Of a DNA stretch of 46,032 bases, positions 43,801 through 46,032 are shown piece by piece; position 1 is the stretch's first letter; each line of letters begins with the position of its first letter. Where the stretch lies: the NCBI GenBank assembly GCA_016190245.1, contig JACPQY010000001.1, forward strand, positions 1 through 46,032, written 5' to 3'. The position numbers and the translations under genes are program-made. This stretch comes from Nitrospirota bacterium. GTDB taxonomy: Bacteria > JACPQY01. The notes beneath the pieces were generated by a model. That model saw only the letters and a list, made by a program, of their open reading frames with translations. It was not told where the DNA came from and ran no database searches.

Positions 43801-46032
43801 CTGGGGGGCGAGGGGGGGGTGATGTCGTTGGTCTTGATCGTGGGTGAGCTCTGGTTGCCCGCGGCGTCGGTGGCCGTGATGTAGATCTGGTTCGATCCGT
43901 CGGCCTGGTTGTCGCCGATGTTGAAGACCGGGAAGCTGCCATCGCCCATCGCCGAGGTCTGGCCGACGAGGTTGGTGAGGAGGCCGTCGGAGTAGACTTT
44001 CACGGTGGCGCTGGGCTCGACGGCGCCGGATGCGCCGGTGAGCTGGTCCGGAGTGCCCGGCGCGTTCATCGTGACGGTCAGGAAGGAGGGGTTGGGCTGA
44101 GAGGGGGGGGAGTTGTCGAACAGGAAGGAGACGTTGGACGATGGACTCTGCTCATTGGAGGCGGTGTCGGTCGCCCGCGCGGAGATCGTGTAGTTGTTGC
44201 CGGAGGTCCAGGAGACGCCCGAGGAGTTGTAGGACCACGAGGAGGTTCCCGTGGCGTTGAGCCAGGTTTGGGTGGCCACCCAGGTGTAACCGACGTCTTC
44301 CCAGTAGTAGAGATCGGCGACACGCTGGATTGTGATCCTCACGAGGCTGAGGCCGCTGCCGGAGGCGTCCGAGGCGGAGCCCCAGATCGAGGTGAGGGAT
44401 GAGAGGGTCGCGCCGTTGCTCGGGCTCGATATCGCGCTGTTCGGGAGTTGCTTGTCGATCCGGACGGGGTCGGAGCAGGTGACGGCCTCTGAGTTGCCGG
44501 CGACGTCGGTGGACTTGTAGCAGACGGCTTTCTGGCAGACGCTGAAGCTCGGGCAGGTGACGTTGGCGAGGGCGCCGGGGGTGGCCGGGGTGCAGGATCC
44601 GAATATCTTGCGAACGCGGTGGTTGTTTCCCTCACCATAGTAGATGGCGCCGTCCGGAGCGATGCCGATACTATTGCCGTCTGAGCTGTCGTTGGAAGTG
44701 TGGTTGATTTGGGCGCTTGTGGCCGGCCCACCGTCACCGGAGAAGCCGTACGCGCCGGTACCGGCCAGCGTGGTGATCGTCCCGCCTGGCGTCACATTCC
44801 AGACTCTTGCATTGGCGGTGACGATGACGTTGTCCGCACCGTTCACGGCCACACCGTTTGTGGTGGACAAGTTCTGGCTGGTGGCTGCGCATGGAACGGT
44901 ACACCCCGCGCCTCCACCCGCGAAGGTCGTGATCGTGCCTGCAGTGTCGAGCTTTCGCACGCGGGCATTCGCTCGATCCGCGATGTACACGTTGCCCAGC
45001 GAATCCACGGTAACTCCCGTCGGTGTGTACAGACTTGCACTGGTGCCCGCGCCGCCATCGCCCGCGAAGGTGCCCGTTCCGTTGCCGGCGATCGTGTAGA
45101 TATTTCCGATTGTCATCGCTTGCCCGTAGAAGGTGCCGCTCGCGCCGGCGACCATGCGAATGCGGTGGTGCTCGCCTTGGGCGATGTAGATATGGTTCGA
45201 AGAATCCACCCAGAGACCGCCCGAAAACCCGATCCCCGCCGCGGTGGCGGCTCCCCCGTCGCCCGAAAAACCGCCTGTGCTCCCGGCCTCGTTCGTAATG
45301 ATACCCCCGGTGACTTTCTTCACGCGGCTCACGCCGGCGTAGTTAACCAGGATGTAGAAATCCCCGCTCGGTTTGGCGTACACCCCTTGAATTTGGCCCA
45401 GAGTGGCGCTGGTGGCGGGGCCGCCGTCGCCCGCATTACCCGAACTGCCGTTGCCGGCTACGGTGGTGATGATCCCGTTCGTGTCGATTTTCCGGACCCG
45501 ATAGTTGTACTTATCAGCCACGTACACATTGCCCGCAGCATCCACGCTTGCGCCATTCACGTAGTTGACTTGAGCACTAAGCGCAGGTCCGCCGTCGCCC
45601 GTGCCGCCCGCCGTACCTGTCCCGGCGGCAGTCGCGATGTACCCCGGCTGGCCGTCCTGAACGCAGTAGTTGGTGGTCGAGACGCCCGATCCGGAGCCGT
45701 CGGTGGGCGTGAGGTTCACGTTCGTGTCGGCATTCAACCAGGTGCTGGGCCCGTCGTCGGTCGTTGTCGGGGGCTGCTTGTCAATCCGGACGAGGCCGGA
45801 CTGGACGGATTGGACGTTGCCCACGTTGTCGGTGGATTGGTAGCGGACGTATTGGTTGCAGACCGTGCCCGGGGAGCAGGTCACGCTGATGAGCGAGCTG
45901 TAGGGCGTGAGCGGTGAGCAGGTGTCGGAAGTGTCCACGCAATAGTTCGTGCTTGCGATGCCGGAGCCGGCGTCGGACTCGGTGAGGGCTACGCTCACGT
46001 TGTTCGCCTGCCACGAGGGGGGCGCATCGTCC
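40878..46032 (-). CDS. Giant secreted Ig-like/NHL/FN3/Kelch protein, 5' end outside the window
   Basis: At least 1717 residues; the frame is still open at 46032 and reads DDAPPSWQANN...ALTESDAGSG, matching an internal repeat, so the gene continues. In order from the window edge: Cys-rich Ig-like repeats (TNYCV...C...VCxxxxxYxSTDxxGN...RIDKQ), an NHL propeller of six blades (nt about 45640-44600) inside one such repeat, further Ig-like repeats ('SPSNGATLSSLTSIWG', 'FDNTPP'), an FN3-like module (LVYQICQATSPATC) and twelve Kelch repeats ('ATNEEYDPVANTW'), probably two six-bladed propellers, to the end. No anchor is visible at the C-terminus. Likely extracellular, surface or adhesion role; not proven. 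Confidence 0.88.
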   Translation of the reverse strand, partial: DDAPPSWQANNVSVALTESDAGSGIASTNYCVDTSDTCSPLTPYSSLISVTCSPGTVCNQYVRYQSTDNVGNVQSVQSGLVRIDKQPPTTTDDGPSTWLNADTNVNLTPTDGSGSGVSTTNYCVQDGQPGYIATAAGTGTAGGTGDGGPALSAQVNYVNGASVDAAGNVYVADKYNYRVRKIDTNGIITTVAGNGSSGNAGDGGPATSATLGQIQGVYAKPSGDFYILVNYAGVSRVKKVTGGIITNEAGSTGGFSGDGGAATAAGIGFSGGLWVDSSNHIYIAQGEHHRIRMVAGASGTFYGQAMTIGNIYTIAGNGTGTFAGDGGAGTSASLYTPTGVTVDSLGNVYIADRANARVRKLDTAGTITTFAGGGAGCTVPCAATSQNLSTTNGVAVNGADNVIVTANARVWNVTPGGTITTLAGTGAYGFSGDGGPATSAQINHTSNDSSDGNSIGIAPDGAIYYGEGNNHRVRKIFGSCTPATPGALANVTCPSFSVCQKAVCYKSTDVAGNSEAVTCSDPVRIDKQLPNSAISSPSNGATLSSLTSIWGSASDASGSGLSLVRITIQRVADLYYWEDVGYTWVATQTWLNATGTSSWSYNSSGVSWTSGNNYTISARATDTASNEQSPSSNVSFLFDNSPPSQPNPSFLTVTMNAPGTPDQLTGASGAVEPSATVKVYSDGLLTNLVGQTSAMGDGSFPVFNIGDNQADGSNQIYITATDAAGNQSSPTIKTNDITPPSPPSIISTIPTSPANNGLPTVSGTAEPNSTVLAYDDGSPIGSGPADGGGNWSFAVTTSVTADSLNVLTAKARDAAQNLSNPSSGLNYIYDASPPSLGTINDGTGADVDYWNSSSTMDANWSGFGDGGGSGIASYDYNLSSNTSCTGDIVATVNVGLTTGKNSFGLSLSSGNTYYNCARAIDNAGNTSNFAYTDGVTVDTDMPASNISVPSNGAYLTSLTSIGGTGADAGSGLQKVEVSIKRNADFFYWTGSTWSGSMSWLLATGTTSWSYDSSAVTWTSGAGYLIESKATDNAGNWQSPTANASFTFDNTPPTFGGALKAEAGGLPITISWSAGSDNVTSPSNLVYQICQATSPATCQGSFTATYTTSAGVTSYATAPLTKNTTYYFVVRAQDQAGLTDGNTVEKADVAGGNVWVSKAAMTTARANLAAAIVNGRVYAIGGTNGSPLSTNEEYDPVTNSWASKAGMLTARYRLAAAAVNGKIHAIGGFNGSKLATNEEYDPVANTWTAKADMLTARDLLAAAAVNGKIYAIGGMNPGYLATNEEYDPVANTWTAKADMLTARGYLAAAAVNGRVYAVGGESGSYAQTNEEYNPVANSWASKAPMPTAREYLGAAGVNGRICVIGGSNGSALATNEEYDPAANTWSTRMAMSAARQSLAVAATNGKIYAIGGANGSFLATNEEYTPPPPAVPVDAWASKTDMLTARSGVTVTEAFGRLYAIGGMNGSNFLGTNEEYDAVTNSWSTKTPMPTARVQFASAYVNGRIYSIGGCNVGGCSPRLDVNEEYAPTTDTWTTKAVMPTPRDRVAAAAINGRIYVTGGVNNSDTTLTTVEEYNPYQDTWATKTGMGTLRRDHVAAGVNGRIFVFGGYNGSYLASVEIYDPPFDTWNPGATMPTATTFPGTAVSNERVYLVGGWNGGTIATTQEYTVSTNTWMTKTSGPTARYMAGAAEVYGKIFVIGGNSGSGDLATNEVYAPPIP
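42095..42370 (-). repeat. Two nearly identical 138-base Kelch units
   Basis: Units 42095-42232 and 42233-42370 are spaced exactly 138 bases (46 codons). Over their first 100 or so bases they differ at only a handful of positions, far less than other Kelch units in the gene, so a recent tandem duplication is likely. They code for repeats 3 and 4 of twelve. Confidence 0.8.

Overview
The window is GC-rich chromosomal DNA from an uncultured-type, probably Myxococcota/Deltaproteobacteria-like organism. The pointers are a MYXO-CTERM-like sorting tail, a CGDG...C cysteine module of the kind common in myxobacteria, a Ser/Thr kinase fused to ATPase, TPR and GAF parts, many lipoproteins with Ig, NHL, Kelch or YVTN repeats, and multihaem cytochromes. 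The phylum is inference. No rRNA, tRNA or CRISPR array was found.

Layout. 1-300: the edge of an IS110-type insertion sequence. 0.3-8 kb: exported hydrolases (CocE/S15, a propeller lipoprotein, a YVTN-propeller/phosphoesterase fusion, an endoglycoceramidase-like GH5). 8-17.3 kb: a vapBC pair, a 1401-aa kinase co-oriented with a 1244-aa Ig-like lipoprotein that seems to start at CTG, and a MazEF-type pair. 17.5-21.8 kb: an unknown lipoprotein, a glucoamylase-like protein without its N-terminus, a graveyard of truncated genes (TcmP-like fragment, 3' end of rtcB), and a HicBA pair. 22-23.5 kb: a class II HDAC-like deacetylase coupled to archease, the partner of RtcB. 23.6-30.7 kb: a respiratory block with a triheme c/ethylbenzene-dehydrogenase-like protein, a diheme c and a cytochrome-bd-superfamily subunit without the quinol loop, facing a Tat-exported small subunit and a GMC oxidoreductase. 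30.7-37 kb: AidB-like acyl-CoA dehydrogenase, a small membrane protein, a D-2-hydroxyacid dehydrogenase bracketed by two palindromic repeats, endonuclease III, groES-groEL. 37.4-40.3 kb: lipoprotein, lipB, and an acyl-CoA mutase large subunit. 40.3-40.9 kb: stacked palindromes and a Kelch-gene remnant. 40.9 kb to the end: a giant secreted Ig/NHL/FN3/Kelch protein that runs off the window.

How the genes may work together. The cytochrome block reads as a c-cytochrome-linked relative of bd oxidase, with the divergent GMC/small-subunit pair as a possible periplasmic electron source (inference). Archease without an intact rtcB nearby suggests a broken RNA-ligation locus. The mutase carries Phe/Gln where methylmalonyl-CoA mutase has Tyr/Arg, which points to an isobutyryl-CoA-type substrate. 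Translational coupling by 4-base overlaps (GTGA, ATGA, CTGA) recurs, and three genes appear to need CTG starts.

The best candidates for something new are the quinol-loop-free bd-like/cytochrome/EB_dh module, the NHL propeller nested inside an Ig-like repeat, and the complex of truncated genes at 20.4-21.2 kb. All family names are from reading motifs by eye; no search was run.
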